Source of the DNA: Planctomycetota bacterium
GTDB taxonomy: Bacteria; Planctomycetota; Planctomycetia; Pirellulales; Pirellulaceae
DNA length: 64,000 nucleotides
Direction of reading: 5' to 3'
NCBI GenBank assembly: GCA_026692845.1
Contig: JAPLNM010000143.1
Span: forward strand, 1-64,000
Part shown: positions 62,670-64,000 of the stretch, in pieces
Position numbering within the stretch: position 1 is the stretch's first letter
How the letters are laid out: each line of letters opens with the position of its first letter
Translations under genes and position numbers: made by a program
Notes under the pieces: generated by a model
Told to the model about the DNA's origin: nothing
Database searches by the model: none
Seen by the model: only the letters and a program-made list of their open reading frames with translations

Positions 62670-63619
62670 AGATTTTCAGTGGACGCGCGAACCTTCAGTT
62701 GGCCAAAGAGATCTGCGATTTTTTGCACCTTAAGACCGGTGCGATCCAATTGGGCAAGTTTCCCGACGGAGAGAATTTTTGCAAGATCGACGAGGACGTT
62801 CGAGGTCGGGATGTGTACCTTGTGCAGCCGACCTGTCCGCCGGTCAATGACAACTTGATGGAACTCTTGATCATGATCGACTCATGCAAGCGGGCCAGCG
62901 CCGCGCGGATCACTGCGGTCATTCCCTATTACGGCTATGCGCGTCAGGATCGCAAGGATGAAGGACGCACGCCGATAACGGCCAAGTTGGTCGCGAATTT
63001 GATCACCAGGGCCGGTGCCGATCGGGTCTTGGCCATGGACTTGCACGCCCCGCAAATCCAGGGCTTTTTCGACGTCCCTGTCGACCACTTGTACGCAGCA
63101 CCAGCCTTGACAAGGTACTTCCAAAATCAAAACCTCGACCCCGAGGATATCGTCGTGGTAAGCCCTGACGAAGGGAGCATCAAACGCGCTTTTGGGCACT
63201 CCAAACGGATCGGCGGAAAACTCGCGATTATCGATAAAGTCCGAGACAATCCGCTTCAGACCAAGCAGCGGAACATCATCGGTGGTCCGGTCGAGGGAAA
63301 GATTTGTTTGATGTTCGATGACATGATCAGCACCGGCGGTTCGATCTGTGGGGCAGCCAAACTCGTGCATGAAGCCGGCGCCAAAGAGATCCACTTGGCC
63401 GCAACCCACGGCGTTTTATGTGGGCGAGCGATTCAATCGATCAAAGAAGCCCCGATCAAGAGTTTGGTGATCACCAACACCATCCCCTTGCCTGCCGAGA
63501 AGAAGCTCGACAACATTTTCGTACTCTCGGTGGCGCCTTTGCTAGCCGAGGCCATCCGTAGAATCCATTCGAACCAATCGATCAGTTCGATGTTCGGCGC
63601 CGGGGGCTCGATTCACTGA
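62657..63619 (+). CDS. prs: Ribose-phosphate pyrophosphokinase (Prs)
   Basis: A 320-residue enzyme that makes PRPP from ribose 5-phosphate and ATP. Conserved features: FSGRANLQLAKEI, FPDGENFCKI, YYGYARQDRKDEGRTPITAK (flexible loop), MDLHAPQIQGFF, VVVSPDEGSIKRA and the PRPP loop LMFDDMISTGGSI. Length fits class-I enzymes. The ATG at 62657 lies 13 bp inside the GlmU gene; glmU-prs is also the order in Bacillus. A 16-bp array starts within its last codons and spans the stop. Confidence 0.97.
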   Translation: MQELKIFSGRANLQLAKEICDFLHLKTGAIQLGKFPDGENFCKIDEDVRGRDVYLVQPTCPPVNDNLMELLIMIDSCKRASAARITAVIPYYGYARQDRKDEGRTPITAKLVANLITRAGADRVLAMDLHAPQIQGFFDVPVDHLYAAPALTRYFQNQNLDPEDIVVVSPDEGSIKRAFGHSKRIGGKLAIIDKVRDNPLQTKQRNIIGGPVEGKICLMFDDMISTGGSICGAAKLVHEAGAKEIHLAATHGVLCGRAIQSIKEAPIKSLVITNTIPLPAEKKLDNIFVLSVAPLLAEAIRRIHSNQSISSMFGAGGSIH

Positions 63620-63668
63620 GCCAGCGATTCACTGAGCCAGCGATCCACACAGCCAGCGATCCACTCAG
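63611..63668 (+). repeat. 16-bp tandem repeat over the prs stop codon
   Basis: ATTCACTGAGCCAGCG twice, then ATCCACACAGCCAGCG and a partial fourth copy. The first contains the prs stop TGA (63617-63619). Confidence 0.92.
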
Positions 63669-63785
63669 AAGGACTTGCGAAGCGAACGCAACTGCTGGAC
63701 AATCTTCTTTTGCTATAAACACGTCTTGAAAAATGTTCTACAAGTCCTGACCTCAGGGCCGGTTTTGGAAAGCTTGGTTCTTCCG

Positions 63786-64000
63786 ATGATCACCAATGCA
63801 AGCGGTCTGGCTTTCGAGGAGTTGAGCATCGGCGATCGATGGCAAAGCGCCACGCGAACGATCGAGCTTCGAGACATTCAGCAGTTTGCCGAACTGACTG
63901 GCGATCACGATCGCTTGCACACCGATGAGGAATTCGCCAGCCAAGGGCCTTTTGGGCAGCCTGTCGCGCATGGGATGTTGGGGATGTCGATTTTGGCCGG
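63786..64000 (+). CDS. MaoC-like hydratase, partial (right window edge)
   Basis: From ATG 63786 to the window edge the frame encodes a MaoC/hotdog-fold hydratase: SIGDRWQSATRTI, then IQQFAELTGDHDRLHTDEEF (hydratase active-site segment, Asp-His pair) and PVAHGMLGMSILAG (GxxxHGM). The rest is outside the window. Related enzymes hydrate enoyl-CoA. The gene lies 166 bp after prs, with the 16-bp array in between. Confidence 0.85.
   Translation, partial: MITNASGLAFEELSIGDRWQSATRTIELRDIQQFAELTGDHDRLHTDEEFASQGPFGQPVAHGMLGMSILA

Noticed and set aside
1-64000. tRNA or rRNA genes
   Set aside because: No cloverleaf or rRNA-like sequence was recognised when reading the gaps.

Overview
The window looks like chromosomal DNA of a planctomycete, most likely of the Pirellulales (Rhodopirellula/Blastopirellula/Pirellula type). 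This rests on family content: a DUF1592-type cytochrome next to DUF1552, a cytochrome-WD40 protein, a DUF1559 prepilin-type protein, two transmembrane Ser/Thr kinases, two ECF sigma/anti-sigma pairs, a GxxExxY protein, a PEP-CTERM remnant and a TIGR03790-type protein. Genes lie on both strands in short operons. I saw no rRNA, tRNA, CRISPR array, phage genes or classical transposase.

Layout. 1-6.6 kb (mostly minus strand): the 5' part of a secreted protein, a LamG/PEP-CTERM fragment, a Ser/Thr kinase, an unknown 324-residue protein, repeat relics and small proteins. 6.7-9.9 kb (plus): small membrane proteins, a flavin-oxidoreductase remnant, an ECF sigma factor with a FecR-like anti-sigma factor, and a stub of a secreted-protein gene. 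9.8-14.8 kb: a sialate O-acetylesterase, a CBM9-like protein, a GxxExxY gene bracketed by two related inverted-repeat elements, and an M64 peptidase gene split by an in-frame stop. 14.8-20.4 kb (minus): an FHA-GAF histidine kinase and the DUF1592/DUF1552 pair. 20.7-26.4 kb (plus): an Mla-type lipid transport operon (permease, ATPase, MCE protein), a metallo-beta-lactamase-fold protein and unknown proteins. 26.4-34.6 kb (minus): a second kinase, and an operon of a cytochrome-WD40 protein and a TIGR03790-type protein. 34.8-40 kb (plus): a sugar isomerase/SMP-30 pair with a palindromic operator candidate, and an ECF sigma/anti-sigma/ApbE operon. 40-49.5 kb: a Coq4-like protein, a HEAT lipoprotein, HU, DUF1559, PlsC, RsmH, an EamA transporter, a TerB-like protein, DUF4261 and DeoC. 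49.6-55.5 kb: PhoD, a membrane-fused spermidine synthase homologue, a DapA-family aldolase and an HpnZ-type dehydrogenase. 55.5-61.6 kb (minus): a histone H1-like protein with a clear terminator, a site-2 protease, a class-III aminotransferase, CoaD, a membrane protein, a nucleotide-sugar epimerase and a small basic protein. 61.8-64 kb (plus): a single-domain GlmU-like uridylyltransferase, Prs and the start of a MaoC hydratase.

The signals that ordinary annotation does not explain are: the GxxExxY gene set between two related ~175-bp elements with 18-bp terminal inverted repeats and a perfect 65-bp direct repeat; a window-wide habit of 12-18-bp tandem duplications, many in multiples of three inside coding regions and two laid over stop codons; and several gene fragments (LamG/PEP-CTERM, flavin oxidoreductase, secreted-protein stub, split M64 peptidase) that indicate recent rearrangement in the first 15 kb. 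All function calls come from reading motifs by eye; no database search was run.
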